Translations under genes and position numbers: made by a program
In this document: in pieces, positions 18,682 through 27,524 of the stretch
Position numbering within the stretch: the first letter of the stretch is position 1
Layout: the number at the start of each line of letters is the position of its first letter
DNA from: Chitinophaga rhizophila
Lineage (GTDB): Bacteria > Bacteroidota > Bacteroidia > Chitinophagales > Chitinophagaceae
Reading direction: 5' to 3'
Length of the DNA: 64,000 nt
Assembly: GCF_019492185.1 (NCBI RefSeq)
Contig: NZ_JAICCF010000002.1
Span: 1,178,001-1,242,000, forward strand
Notes under the pieces: model-generated
Databases searched by the model: none
Told to the model about the DNA's origin: nothing
The model's input: the letters and a program-made list of their open reading frames with translations, nothing else

Positions 18682-20457
18682 CTATTGCGCCAGATTGCCT
18701 GACTTTTTAAGCTCTTTTAATAAGGTGATGAACTCCCGGCGGTATCCTCCGGGATCATCACCTAACGCTTTTTTAGCGATGTCCATTACCATGTGACAGG
18801 AGCCTGTACCCTTGTAGGCCGACTTCCGCAGTAACATGCCCGTCAGGGCAACAGCACTGGAAAACCGGAAATCATCACTTGCATGCTGGAAAGTCGTCAT
18901 CCTGTCAGGAATATTACGCGTCAGCGTCCTGAGTGAAGTATCGGCCGCCTCCCTGTATGTCAGCTGCACGGTTGCCAGTAAGCCCTCTCCCTCCATACCT
19001 CTCCGTCCCCCTTCATGTGGCTCAATCTCATATAAGGCAACGGCACAGTGTCCGGCCCCCATAATACCACCGGATATCCGGCTGTCTACAGTGTCTTTGT
19101 CATTAATAACTTTATTTTCATATCCTATCAGGCGATAGGATTTTACTGTCTGCGGGTTGAACACGATATTCGCCTGAACATCTCTTGCTATAGTGAACAA
19201 AGTACTGCCAAATTCCCGGGCAAAGATCTTGTTGGCCTCCTCCAGATTATCTATATAGGCAAAATTGCCATTTCCTTTACTGGACAAGGTCTCCAATTTG
19301 GAATCTTTATAATTTCCCATTCCAAATCCTAGACAGGTAAGCATCACCCCACTCTTCTTTTTTCCTAATATGAGTTGCTCCATATCATGATCGCTGGTTT
19401 GTCCGACGTTGAAGTCTCCATCCGTAGCCATAATCACCCGGTTATTACCTCCTTCTATAAAGTTTTCCTCTGCTATCTGGTAAGCCAGTTTAATGCCGGC
19501 TTCACCTGCTGTAGCTCCGCCGGCGCTGAGATAATCTATGGCATTCATGATCTTGTTTTTCTCACTTCCGGGGGTACTGGGAAGGATGACGCCTGGTACA
19601 CCTGCATAGGCTACAATAGCAACATGGTCGGTACTTCTCAGGTTATTGACCAGGATGCGGAAAGCCGCCTGTAACAGCGGTAGTTTATTGGGCATAGCCA
19701 TAGAACCGGAAACATCTATGAGGAACACAAGATTACTGGGAGGCAGGCTGTCATTGTTCATCGCTGTACCTCTCACCGCAATCTGTAATAAACGATGGTC
19801 TTCTGCCCATGGGCAGGTAGCGTAGTTGCTGTAAATAGCAAGTGTTTGTCCGGCGGGAGGCAGTGGATAATGATAATGAAAGTAATTGACCATTTCTTCA
19901 ATACGCACTGCATTGGCAGGGATGCGTTCCTTCAACTTTACAAACCGGCGGATGTTACTATAGGCTGCTCTATCTACATCAACAGCAAACATGGAAGGCA
20001 ACCTGTCTGCAGCGGGCAGGAACTTATTCTCATAGAGCGTACCATAGGTCTCATCGAAGAAAGCCCTGGTACCCATCAGCACATTGCCGTAATTGGGATT
20101 GGAACCATTGGAAGAGCGCTCGCGGGCAATAGCTTTCGCCTTCTTAACAGGATCATCTACTGCTCCTTCACGAGGACTCAGTTGAATGAGCATACGGCTA
20201 TAAGCGCCTGCAGCTATCTGTTTAGGGTTATACTGACCATGCCGGAAGCATAATACAGTTTCTTTAGAAGGTACTTCTATCCGGAATAGCCCATATTGAT
20301 TGGTAGTACAATTGGTGGTATCATTAGCGATGGCGATGCTTACCCCTGCCACCGGATTATGCGAAATGCTATCTTCTACGGCACCCGAAATCCATATCTT
20401 CTGCGCAGTTACCGGCAGAAGGATAAACAGACAGGGGATGAAGATGGGGCTTTTCAT
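18682..20457 (-). CDS. exported VWA-domain protein (YfbK type) with carboxypeptidase-regulatory-like N-terminus
   Basis: A 591-residue secreted or periplasmic protein. After the signal peptide (residues 1-19) comes a carboxypeptidase-regulatory-like beta-sandwich (about 20-95: AVEDSISHNPVAGVSI, NQYGLFRIEVP). A YfbK-type N-terminal region (about 130-225) follows, then a von Willebrand factor A domain with an intact metal-binding motif DVSGSM at 248-253 and the supporting ATDGDF. The C-terminal region (about 420-591) is the domain usually found after VWA in YfbK-like proteins. VWA domains bind protein ligands through a metal ion; the ligand here is unknown. No neighbour on the same strand suggests an operon. 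Confidence 0.85.
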   Translation of the reverse strand: MKSPIFIPCLFILLPVTAQKIWISGAVEDSISHNPVAGVSIAIANDTTNCTTNQYGLFRIEVPSKETVLCFRHGQYNPKQIAAGAYSRMLIQLSPREGAVDDPVKKAKAIARERSSNGSNPNYGNVLMGTRAFFDETYGTLYENKFLPAADRLPSMFAVDVDRAAYSNIRRFVKLKERIPANAVRIEEMVNYFHYHYPLPPAGQTLAIYSNYATCPWAEDHRLLQIAVRGTAMNNDSLPPSNLVFLIDVSGSMAMPNKLPLLQAAFRILVNNLRSTDHVAIVAYAGVPGVILPSTPGSEKNKIMNAIDYLSAGGATAGEAGIKLAYQIAEENFIEGGNNRVIMATDGDFNVGQTSDHDMEQLILGKKKSGVMLTCLGFGMGNYKDSKLETLSSKGNGNFAYIDNLEEANKIFAREFGSTLFTIARDVQANIVFNPQTVKSYRLIGYENKVINDKDTVDSRISGGIMGAGHCAVALYEIEPHEGGRRGMEGEGLLATVQLTYREAADTSLRTLTRNIPDRMTTFQHASDDFRFSSAVALTGMLLRKSAYKGTGSCHMVMDIAKKALGDDPGGYRREFITLLKELKKSGNLAQ

Positions 20458-20674
20458 CGTAATTGTATCAGTGATATAAATTTAAGGGAAAAGAATCAGG
20501 AATGGGGAATTAGCCATCAGGATTTCTGCACGCAGTAGCGCGCTTCCGGAAAACAGGGCTTTACCTGGGAAGTAACTGACCATTTTTGTTAATGGATCAT
20601 TATGAGAAATCCGTTCGGGAAATGGCTTCAGATTCGGTCAATCTTCCCTTTCATCTTCATACAGCTGCGACACT

Positions 20675-20739
20675 AATAGGTCACCAAAAGGGCACTTCGA
20701 TATCGGGGGGATATTGAAGTGCCCTTTTGGTGACCTATT
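20675..20739. repeat. 29-nt inverted repeat (near-perfect long hairpin)
   Basis: Left arm 20675-20703 and right arm 20711-20739 are complementary at 28 of 29 positions, and the one mismatch could be a G-U pair in RNA. The loop is CGGGGGG. It is much longer than any terminator stem in the window apart from 54501-54551, and there is no T run on either side. Confidence 0.85.
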
Positions 20740-20851
20740 GGTAACGGGATGGAATAAGACACTCATCGAAGACGTAACGATAATTCAGCCTACCCTGTTG
20801 AAAACAGCCAAAGACCTGAGCAGACGAAGAGAAGATCCGGGTAGCTAAAAG

Positions 20852-20883
20852 CATGAAAGGCGACCAGTAGGCCGCCTTTCATG
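20852..20883 (-). terminator. terminator of hpt
   Basis: Stem CATGAAAGGCG / CGCCTTTCATG (11 bp). On the minus strand it is followed by CTTTTAGC, and it lies about 90 nt past the hpt stop codon. Confidence 0.65.
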
Positions 20884-20973
20884 TTAATACTTATGGTCAA
20901 TTTAATACTACCTGTTGCAACGACTACCAGATATTGGTATGTGCCGCAAGTATTATTATTGATTACTAATCAC

Positions 20974-21522
20974 TTATCCCTGATTATTCTCTACCAGTTT
21001 ATATATTTCCGGCAAGTTCCTTCCCAGTCCATCGTAATCCAATCCATAGCCTAACAGAAACTTATTAGGTACAGAAAAACCGAGATAATCAATCTTGATA
21101 GGATGCACCATGGCGTCAGGTTTAGTGAGCAGGGCTGCCACTATCAGCTTTTTAGGCTGCTGATGTTCCAGTTGCGGGAGGAACTGACTCAGTGTTTTAC
21201 CTGTATCAACAATATCTTCCAGGATAACTACTGTACGGCCATACAGGTCTTCATCAAGTCCTATTGCCTGTACTACATTACCTGTTGATTTCATTCCTTT
21301 ATAGGAGGCCAGTTTAATAAAAGAGATTTCTGCATCGATAGTAAGATACTTGAATACATCTGCTGCAAACATGAACGAGCCGTTAAGGATAGCAATGAAT
21401 AAAGGCTTTTCACCTTTCAGATCATTATTCATTGCAGTAGCCAGTTCCTGTATGCGCTGTTGTAATTGTTCAGCGGTGATGTATGGTTCAAACTGTTTAT
21501 CATGTACCTGGATTACAGACAT
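20974..21522 (-). CDS. hpt: hypoxanthine phosphoribosyltransferase
   Basis: A 182-residue cytoplasmic purine-salvage enzyme that makes IMP (and GMP) from hypoxanthine (guanine) and PRPP. The PRPP-binding motif VVILEDIVDTGKTL spans residues 98-111, with the acidic pair E102/D103. The flexible-loop segment is LASYKGMKSTG, and the C-terminal purine-specificity segment IDYLGFSVPNKFLLGYGLDYD is typical of bacterial HPRT. Length and all motifs are standard. It lies 22 nt after the start-side neighbour (glucosaminidase stop at 21545) on the same strand, so read-through from that gene is possible. Confidence 0.95.
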   Translation of the reverse strand: MSVIQVHDKQFEPYITAEQLQQRIQELATAMNNDLKGEKPLFIAILNGSFMFAADVFKYLTIDAEISFIKLASYKGMKSTGNVVQAIGLDEDLYGRTVVILEDIVDTGKTLSQFLPQLEHQQPKKLIVAALLTKPDAMVHPIKIDYLGFSVPNKFLLGYGLDYDGLGRNLPEIYKLVENNQG

Positions 21523-21544
21523 GCGATTCCGATTTACGATTGTT

Positions 21545-23296
21545 TTAGATTTTACCGACTAAAAGCCGTTGTCCTATTTTAATATCAAATGTTTCAAGGT
21601 TGTTCCACTGACGCAGCTGCTCAATGGACACATTATATTTCTTTGAAATGCTATACAGTGTTTCTTTTGTCTGCACTTCGTGATACAGTGAGTTACCTTC
21701 CCTGATCGGTCCTGCTTTCGAGGGAGAATCTGCCGGAGTACCTGTAGACGAACCCGGCTGGGACGCTATTGGTTGTGCCGGTGTTGTTACAGGTCTTGCA
21801 GGTGCTGCAGCGGGTGTGCCAGCAGCAGGAGCAGGATTTGTTGTCACCGGACTGGCTGGTTCTTCCCCCGTGGAAGTGGTATTATCAGGACGGGAGGTAT
21901 AAACAGGCTGCGAAGGTGACGTTGCAGGCGTTGTCTGAGAAGGAACAGCAGGTGTAGTACCGGTAGGCTGTGGACTGGCAGAAGATACAGGCTGTGCCGG
22001 CGGCTGTGTAGTTGGCGCCGGAGTAGCCGGCTGGCTTGTTGCCGGTTTAGTGGCAACAGGCGTAGCTGGAGTTGTACCTCCCTGAGTCTTTACTTCACCT
22101 AGTTTTTTCAGATCGTCCATCATACCAGCAGGCAGGTTGCTTTTAGCAGCAGCTTCTTTCTGCCGGCGTTCTTCATCAGCCTGTTGCATTGCCATTTCTT
22201 CCTGTCTCTCTCTTTCAATTTCTGCCCTTACATCATCCATAATTTTTCCAGGATCAAGGTCACCAATTGTCGGATCCTCCGGTGGAGGATTCTTGGCCAG
22301 CCTGGGTACCTTACTGGCATAGCCGGCCAGGGCGAGTCGTTCACCTACTTCAGGCTCCTGCCCTTCTTTCATTTTATTACGGCGACGTAACCAACGAAGC
22401 TGAATACCTTCTGCCTGGGCGATATCATACATTGTTTCACCCGGCGCTACTGTATGATAATCATTCTTGCCTGATTTAGCTTTCTTTTGCAGGAAGATGT
22501 AACTGTCTTTTCTAAGCGGGTTATCGTTGTCCAGGTCATTGTAGTGTACCAGGTTTCTGAGTTTGATATCACGCTCATTCGCCAGCTGGATCAGGGAGGT
22601 TCCAGCAGGTACAGCGATTACCTTACGGTTATTGATCTGGAAGATACCTTTAGGAGCTGTTGTTACAGATATTCCGGCTGGCTTGGTTGTAACCGGAGCA
22701 GGAGTAGCTGGTTTAACAGGTTTGTAACCTACCATTTCCTCACCGGTCTTTGAACCGTTGCTACCAGTTTTAGCAACACCTTCGCCTTCAAGGGTATATT
22801 GCTGGAGGTTATAATCTTCAATAAGTTTGATAAGCTGTTGTGGATAAGTTGAGCTGGTTGCATATCCAGCTTGTTTCAATCCGTAGGCCCAGGACTTGTA
22901 ATCCTCTTCCTGAAACTGAAAGAGGAAGGCATATCTTGGATTATTCCGGAGGAAGTCAGAATGGTCCTTGTAGGAATCGGCAGCACTATTGTATTTGCGA
23001 AAGCATTCCTGGCGGGCATCGTCGTCATAGCGTACACTTTCTCCCGTCCAGTTATTTTTACATTTGATACCGAAGTGATTATTAGAGTTTTGTACCAGCC
23101 AGCCATTGCCGGACTGTGTTTCGAGGATGCCCTGCGCCAGCTTAATGGATGCGGGAACTCCGCTACGTTGCATCTCGCTGATAGCAATATCCTTGAACTT
23201 CGCAATATATTGTTGCGGTGTCTGGGACTGTGCCTTCAGCAATGATATGGAGCCAAACAAAAAGCTACACACTAAAATGGATCTCCTTAGTTGCAT
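21545..23296 (-). CDS. exported GH73-type glucosaminidase with LysM domains
   Basis: A 583-residue peptidoglycan hydrolase. After the signal peptide (ending LLKAQ), residues about 25-165 form a FlgJ/GH73 N-acetylglucosaminidase domain: SGVPASIKLAQGILETQSGNG with the catalytic-type Glu, NNHFGIKCK, and YKDHSDFLRNNPRYAFLF. Two LysM-like segments follow (about 215-335). A long low-complexity Pro/Thr/Ala linker (about 395-535) ends in a clear C-terminal LysM domain (HEVQTKETLYSISKKYNVSI...GQRLLVGK). It should bind and cut cell-wall glycan in the periplasm, probably in septum or wall remodelling. The low-complexity linker is AT-poor and repetitive, and may vary in length between strains. Confidence 0.92.
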   Translation of the reverse strand: MQLRRSILVCSFLFGSISLLKAQSQTPQQYIAKFKDIAISEMQRSGVPASIKLAQGILETQSGNGWLVQNSNNHFGIKCKNNWTGESVRYDDDARQECFRKYNSAADSYKDHSDFLRNNPRYAFLFQFQEEDYKSWAYGLKQAGYATSSTYPQQLIKLIEDYNLQQYTLEGEGVAKTGSNGSKTGEEMVGYKPVKPATPAPVTTKPAGISVTTAPKGIFQINNRKVIAVPAGTSLIQLANERDIKLRNLVHYNDLDNDNPLRKDSYIFLQKKAKSGKNDYHTVAPGETMYDIAQAEGIQLRWLRRRNKMKEGQEPEVGERLALAGYASKVPRLAKNPPPEDPTIGDLDPGKIMDDVRAEIERERQEEMAMQQADEERRQKEAAAKSNLPAGMMDDLKKLGEVKTQGGTTPATPVATKPATSQPATPAPTTQPPAQPVSSASPQPTGTTPAVPSQTTPATSPSQPVYTSRPDNTTSTGEEPASPVTTNPAPAAGTPAAAPARPVTTPAQPIASQPGSSTGTPADSPSKAGPIREGNSLYHEVQTKETLYSISKKYNVSIEQLRQWNNLETFDIKIGQRLLVGKI

Positions 23297-23333
23297 GAAT
23301 GGTGAGTTTAATGGGTGTGGTTAGTTGCTGTGA

Positions 23334-23978
23334 TCAGTTTATCTTTCTGATGATCAGCAAACCGTCTCTCAGCGTTAGCAATAACTGTTCCGCCCTGCCA
23401 TCAGCAGCTACTTTTTCACAAAAACTGATCATTGCCTTAGCATTATTACTTTGCTTAGATGGTTCAGCAAGCGTTTCTCCGTGAAAGAGTACGTTATCTG
23501 CAAGTATAAATCCCCCTGGCCTTATTTTATTCCATACCTGGTCATAGTATCGTTCATACCCTGCTTTATCTGCATCTATGAATACCAGGTCGAAGGTGTC
23601 ATTGAGGCTGTCGATAATCTCGGCAGCCTTGCCGATGTGCATTTTGATTTTCTGCGATAGTCCTGCTTCCTGAAAATACCGCAGGCACATGTCTTCTCTT
23701 TCCTCGTTGATGTCGATGGTATGCAGTATACCGCCTTCCCGAAGTCCCTGCGCAAGACAAATGGCAGAATAGCCAGTATATGTTCCCAGCTCGAGTATGC
23801 GTTGTGGCTGTAACATATGACTAACCAGACTCAGGAACTGTCCCTGAAGGTGTCCGCTCAGCATATGTGGCTGGTCCACCTTCAGGTTAGTTTCCCGGTT
23901 CAGGCGCTTAAGCAATCCCGTCTCAGGAGTAGTATATCTTTCTGCAAACGCTTCTACAGCAGCAGGAATTATATCCAT
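23334..23978 (-). CDS. SAM-dependent O-methyltransferase (family 3, catechol-OMT-like)
   Basis: A 214-residue member of the O-methyltransferase family 3. The SAM motif RILELGTYTGYSAICLA, the acidic TIDINEE, and the metal-binding motif VFIDADKAGYERYYD with DNVLFHG are all intact. The natural substrate in bacteria is usually unknown. I start it at MDIIPAAVEAF (ATG 23978), because the upstream in-frame start (23996) lies inside the -7 element at 23993-24001. It follows the LOG-family gene on the same strand with a 35-nt gap but has its own promoter there. Confidence 0.88.
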   Translation of the reverse strand: MDIIPAAVEAFAERYTTPETGLLKRLNRETNLKVDQPHMLSGHLQGQFLSLVSHMLQPQRILELGTYTGYSAICLAQGLREGGILHTIDINEEREDMCLRYFQEAGLSQKIKMHIGKAAEIIDSLNDTFDLVFIDADKAGYERYYDQVWNKIRPGGFILADNVLFHGETLAEPSKQSNNAKAMISFCEKVAADGRAEQLLLTLRDGLLIIRKIN

Positions 23979-23992
23979 GTTGTATAATTTTT

Positions 23993-24001
23993 GCAAAAAT
24001 A
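23993..24001 (-). promoter_or_regulatory. promoter of the O-methyltransferase gene
   Basis: Minus-strand TATTTTTGC, a perfect match to TAnnTTTGC, ending 15 nt before ATG 23978. Confidence 0.65.
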
Positions 24002-24013
24002 TGTCAATAAATC

Positions 24014-24712
24014 CTAGAAGTTAGGGCGCAACTTGTTGGTAGTATAGAATACCCTGAAGTATTCGACTACTTCGTCAACAGTATCAAACAGTTTGAGCAG
24101 GCCGAGATCTTCGGGGGAGATATTGCTTTCCTTTTCCATCATGGTGCTGCGGATCCATTCCAGCAGTCCGCTCCAGTATTCGCGGCCTACCAGTACCATT
24201 GGAGTCTCGGTCATCTTTTTGGTCTGTATCAGGGTAGCGACCTCGAAAAACTCATCCATAGTACCAAAGCCGCCGGGCATCATGATAAAGCCTTGGGAAT
24301 ATTTGGTAAACATCACTTTACGGATAAAGAAATAGTCGAAGTGCATGTTTTTATCGTGGTCAATATAGGGGTTGGGGTATTGTTCATGTGGCAGTGTGAT
24401 ATTCACACCAACGGACTTACCCTTTGCTTCCTGAGCGCCTTTGTTAGCAGCTTCCATAACGCCGGGACCACCGCCTGTGATAATACCGAAGCCTTCTTCT
24501 GCCAGCCGTTTTGCGACATCATGTGCCAGTTCGTAATATTTGCTGCCGGGCTTAGTCCGTGCTGATCCGAATATAGAGATGCAGGGGCCTATTTTAGCGA
24601 GAGACTCAAAGCCATCTACAAATTCGGCCATGATCTTAAATATCTGCCAACTGGAGTGGGCTTTGGTTTCTGTCCAGTCTCTCTCTTTCAAATGCATTAA
24701 ACGATCGTTCAT
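24014..24712 (-). CDS. LOG-family protein (TIGR00730; cytokinin phosphoribohydrolase type)
   Basis: A 232-residue Rossmann-fold protein with the two signature motifs GGGPGVMEAANKGA and PGGFGTMDEFFE. Family members cleave the N-glycosidic bond of nucleoside 5'-monophosphates (cytokinin riboside monophosphates in plants; AMP in several bacterial enzymes), releasing ribose 5-phosphate. The insert and length place it with the slightly longer bacterial group. Function beyond the fold is inferred. The start at 24712 gives MNDRLMHLKERDW; the second Met is equally possible. A TATTTTAGC, one base off consensus, lies upstream. Confidence 0.9.
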   Translation of the reverse strand: MNDRLMHLKERDWTETKAHSSWQIFKIMAEFVDGFESLAKIGPCISIFGSARTKPGSKYYELAHDVAKRLAEEGFGIITGGGPGVMEAANKGAQEAKGKSVGVNITLPHEQYPNPYIDHDKNMHFDYFFIRKVMFTKYSQGFIMMPGGFGTMDEFFEVATLIQTKKMTETPMVLVGREYWSGLLEWIRSTMMEKESNISPEDLGLLKLFDTVDEVVEYFRVFYTTNKLRPNF

Positions 24713-25478
24713 TACTGAGAGTATTTGTTCATTAATTGGGCTAAAATACTGAAAAACTGCCTAGCGACATGCTGGTGAGGTAGATAACTATATGAGTGGA
24801 GCGTGTAAATAAGGCTAAATTACCTATGGAGACGTAGGGAGGAGACCGTGTTTTTCTGTACCAGTTTACCGATATTTACGTTAACATTGTGTGTGGCGTC
24901 ATCGTACTAAATAACATAGGAAGGCTGGCAATGGCTATACATTGCCTCAAACTTTCAGTGTGACAGTTAAAAAGAAGCAGGTAACTTGAAAGAAACCCGC
25001 TTAACATTTAACACGTTATGAACATGTAGTTGCCGTTGTTTGACATACCACATAATTTTTATCCATAGCTGGCCATAACGTATAACGTTTAATGCTTTTG
25101 TTACTTCCAAGTTTAGTGATGTAATATTAGTAGCCTGCAATAGCAGGACTTTACACAGTACAGTGTTTTCATATAACGTGGTTTAGTTTTCACAACGAGC
25201 TCCCCTTTGATTGGAGGGAAGGGGGAATTTTTACTTAAAATACAGATAATCTTTGAGATTAGGAATAAAGAATTGGTAATTCGTTATTGGATAAATCTGC
25301 CTGTATTCCTGCTGATAGCCTTAGGCAACAAAAAAAGCATGGGGCATTCCTATAATTGGAACGTCCCATGCTAAGATTTAGAAAATAACTAAGTAAACGG
25401 TAAAAAGTTATGCTACCTACGAATATTGGATAACAGTGGTTGTACGCCCATGTCCCTAGAAGTAATAAAATCCTCGTG
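24713..25478. other. 766-nt gap without a recognisable gene
   Basis: This is the longest gene-free stretch in the window. I see no open frame with coding character and no tRNA. Structures present are a small hairpin (GGCAATG 24927-24933 with CATTGCC 24940-24946), a terminator-like element on the plus strand (TCCCCTT 25201-25207 with AAGGGGGA 25219-25226, then ATTTTTACTT), and the OMP terminator at 25336-25372. A plus-strand non-coding transcript ending near 25235 is possible but unproven; no strong promoter was found. Confidence 0.5.
25336..25372 (-). terminator. terminator of the outer-membrane protein gene
   Basis: Imperfect 15-nt stem AGCATGGGGCATTCC / GGAACGTCCCATGCT with a seven-base loop. 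On the minus strand it is followed by TTTTTTGTTG, a good intrinsic terminator about 105 nt past the stop codon. Confidence 0.8.
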
Positions 25479-26060
25479 TTAGAAGCCCAGAGAAGCGCCC
25501 ATGCGCAGGATTAAGCCATTTTGATAGGGAGACCTGTTATCCTGCAATACATCGTATAGTGCCATGACACTGAACGCCGCACGGCCACCAACGGGTTGTG
25601 TGTAACCACCACCCATCAGCAGACTGGGAACTCCATAGTTATCTTTGACAATTGTCTTTGGATCAGTATCGTAATAAGTGCTTTTCAGGCTTACTTTATT
25701 ATATTCAGGCTGAATATGAATAAAAAGAAAGTCTAAAGGATAGACACGGCCCCAAACCCCACCGCCAAATATAGAATACTGATTACGCTGACCGGTATTA
25801 CCGTAGAAATCACGAAAACGCTCCGAACCATATTGGGCGTTGATGGATAGACCAGCGCCAAACAGTTGGGATATACGGTACCCAACCATTGGGGATATAT
25901 TGATATTAGTAAAATCTCCGAATGCTAGTCCGAGGTTACCGCCTATAATCAGGCGGGAAGGATCAAAGCCTCTTCTCTGAACGGTGTCTGTTTTATAGTA
26001 CTGTGCCTGCGTCAGTTGCACGGCAGATAACAGTAAAAAACAAAGCAGTAAACGTTTCAT
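25479..26060 (-). CDS. outer-membrane beta-barrel protein, unknown function
   Basis: A 193-residue protein with a signal peptide (MKRLLLCFLLLSAVQLTQAQ). The mature part is rich in alternating Gly and aromatic residues and ends MGASLGF, a terminal Phe typical of outer-membrane barrels. Segments such as LIIGGNLGLAFGDFTNINISPMVGYRI fit an eight-stranded OmpX/OmpA-like or PorT-like small barrel. It starts 30 nt after the stop of the FAD-linked oxidase gene on the same strand, so co-transcription is likely even though the products seem unrelated. No ligand can be assigned. Confidence 0.75.
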   Translation of the reverse strand: MKRLLLCFLLLSAVQLTQAQYYKTDTVQRRGFDPSRLIIGGNLGLAFGDFTNINISPMVGYRISQLFGAGLSINAQYGSERFRDFYGNTGQRNQYSIFGGGVWGRVYPLDFLFIHIQPEYNKVSLKSTYYDTDPKTIVKDNYGVPSLLMGGGYTQPVGGRAAFSVMALYDVLQDNRSPYQNGLILRMGASLGF

Positions 26061-26090
26061 AGTACTGTTCCTTTTAAATGGTTTATATCA

Positions 26091-27497
26091 TCAATCAAAT
26101 ATCTTTCCCCTGTTCAGTATATGGTTTGGATCGAATACCTGTTTTATTTGCCGCATCAGCTGCATAGAGGTATTATCGAATATAATATCCATATAGCTTT
26201 TCTGTACCAGGCCTATTCCATGTTCTCCACTGATAGTACCTCCTAACTGTTTCACCAGCAGGAAGATTTCGCGGATACCTTCCTTTAATGTACCGTTCCA
26301 TTGTTCTTCTGTCAGTTCTCCCCGGATGATATTAACATGCAGGTTGCCGTCGCCGGCATGCCCGTAACACACTGAATGAAATCCGTATTTACGTCCGATA
26401 TCTTTGACGCCCTTTAGCAATATTGGCAGTTCAGCTCTCGGTACTACAGTATCTTCCTCCTTATATACCGAGTTAGCTTTTACTGCTTCAGCCACACGGC
26501 GACGTAGCTTCCAGAGTTCTTCCTTTTGCTGATGATCTTCTGCGAAAAGGATCTCTCCGCAGTCAAATTCCGTAACCACGCCTGCTATTCCTTCCATCTC
26601 CTGCATCAATACCTCCGGATAATTACCATCTACTTCTATGAGCAGATGCGCCTTCACATCGTCTTCGATCTTCACGATACTGCTATCTACATAGCGGCTT
26701 ACCCAATCCAGCGCATCTCTTTCCATGAACTCCATTGCTGAAGGTGTAAAACCAGCCCGGAAGATAGCGCTTACTGCCGCACATGCATTTTCAGCTGACT
26801 GAAAGGGAGCCAGCATAAGCAAATTGAATTTGGGTAGGGGAATCAGGCGGAGCACTATTTTAGTAACAATACCTAGTGTACCCTCGCTGCCCACTACAAG
26901 TTGGGTCAGATTGTAGCCTGTAGCGTTTTTAAGCACATTTGCACCTGTCCAGATAACATCCCCAGAGGGCAGTACTAATTCCAGGTTCAGTACGTAATCT
27001 TTTACCACTCCATACTTAACAGCTTTAGGGCCGCCAGAGTTTTCAGCGATATTACCACCGATAAAACAGGAACCCCGGCTACTAGGGTCGGGTGGGTAAA
27101 ATAGTCCTCTTTCTTTTACAGCATCCTGGAGTACCTCTGTGATAACGCCTGGTTCAGTAGTGACCTGCAGATTTCTATCGTCCAGGTCAAGTATTCTGTT
27201 GAACCTTTCCATTGATATGAGCACACCACCGAACTGTGGTAAGGCACCACCGCTTAGACCGGTACCACCGCCACGGGGTGTGACTGGCAGCTTTTCCTGC
27301 TGACATAGCCGCATAATACGGCTCAGCTGTTCAGTAGTATCGGGCTTTAGCACAACCTCAGGAAGGTAATGTAAATCTTCTGTTTCGTCGTGTGCGTAGC
27401 TATCCAGACCTTCTGTATCAGCTACTACGTATGTTGCCCCAACAATCTCCCGAAATGCTTCGAGATGACGGGTATTGACTTTCGCAAATTCGATCAT
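26091..27497 (-). CDS. FAD-linked oxidase, GlcD / D-lactate dehydrogenase type
   Basis: A 468-residue flavoprotein of the glycolate oxidase subunit GlcD family, oxidising 2-hydroxy acids such as glycolate or D-lactate. The N-terminal PCMH-type FAD domain (about 35-215) has VTPRGGGTGLSGGALP and DPSSRGSCFIGGNIAENSGG. The C-terminal FAD-oxidase domain has CYGHAGDGNLHVNI and SGEHGIGLVQK. There are no iron-sulfur motifs and no glcE/glcF neighbours, so it is not part of the classic three-subunit enzyme; the substrate is uncertain. The start at 27497 is supported by a -7 element five bases upstream, suggesting a leaderless transcript. Confidence 0.9.
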   Translation of the reverse strand: MIEFAKVNTRHLEAFREIVGATYVVADTEGLDSYAHDETEDLHYLPEVVLKPDTTEQLSRIMRLCQQEKLPVTPRGGGTGLSGGALPQFGGVLISMERFNRILDLDDRNLQVTTEPGVITEVLQDAVKERGLFYPPDPSSRGSCFIGGNIAENSGGPKAVKYGVVKDYVLNLELVLPSGDVIWTGANVLKNATGYNLTQLVVGSEGTLGIVTKIVLRLIPLPKFNLLMLAPFQSAENACAAVSAIFRAGFTPSAMEFMERDALDWVSRYVDSSIVKIEDDVKAHLLIEVDGNYPEVLMQEMEGIAGVVTEFDCGEILFAEDHQQKEELWKLRRRVAEAVKANSVYKEEDTVVPRAELPILLKGVKDIGRKYGFHSVCYGHAGDGNLHVNIIRGELTEEQWNGTLKEGIREIFLLVKQLGGTISGEHGIGLVQKSYMDIIFDNTSMQLMRQIKQVFDPNHILNRGKIFD

Positions 27498-27501
27498 GTA
27501 A

Positions 27502-27509
27502 CAAAAATA
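27502..27509 (-). promoter_or_regulatory. -7 element abutting the FAD-linked oxidase start
   Basis: Minus-strand TATTTTTG, followed by TTAC and the ATG. It gives the gene its own promoter inside the 27-nt gap after the PorP/SprF gene. No clear -33 TTG is seen. Confidence 0.5.
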
Positions 27510-27524
27510 GGAAAAAGCGCCCTG

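Larger units (their letters stand above)
20458..20973. other. 516-nt region with a long hairpin and a decayed-looking reading frame
   Basis: No convincing gene. It contains a 41-residue ATG frame on the plus strand (20592-20717, MDHYEKSVREMASDSVNLPF...) whose stop lies inside the long inverted repeat at 20675-20739. A second plus-strand frame, open from 20606 to a stop at 20848, ends in protein-like sequence (TLIEDVTIIQPTLLKTAKDL). The hpt terminator lies at 20852-20883. The pattern suggests a broken small gene, but this is inference. Confidence 0.45.
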
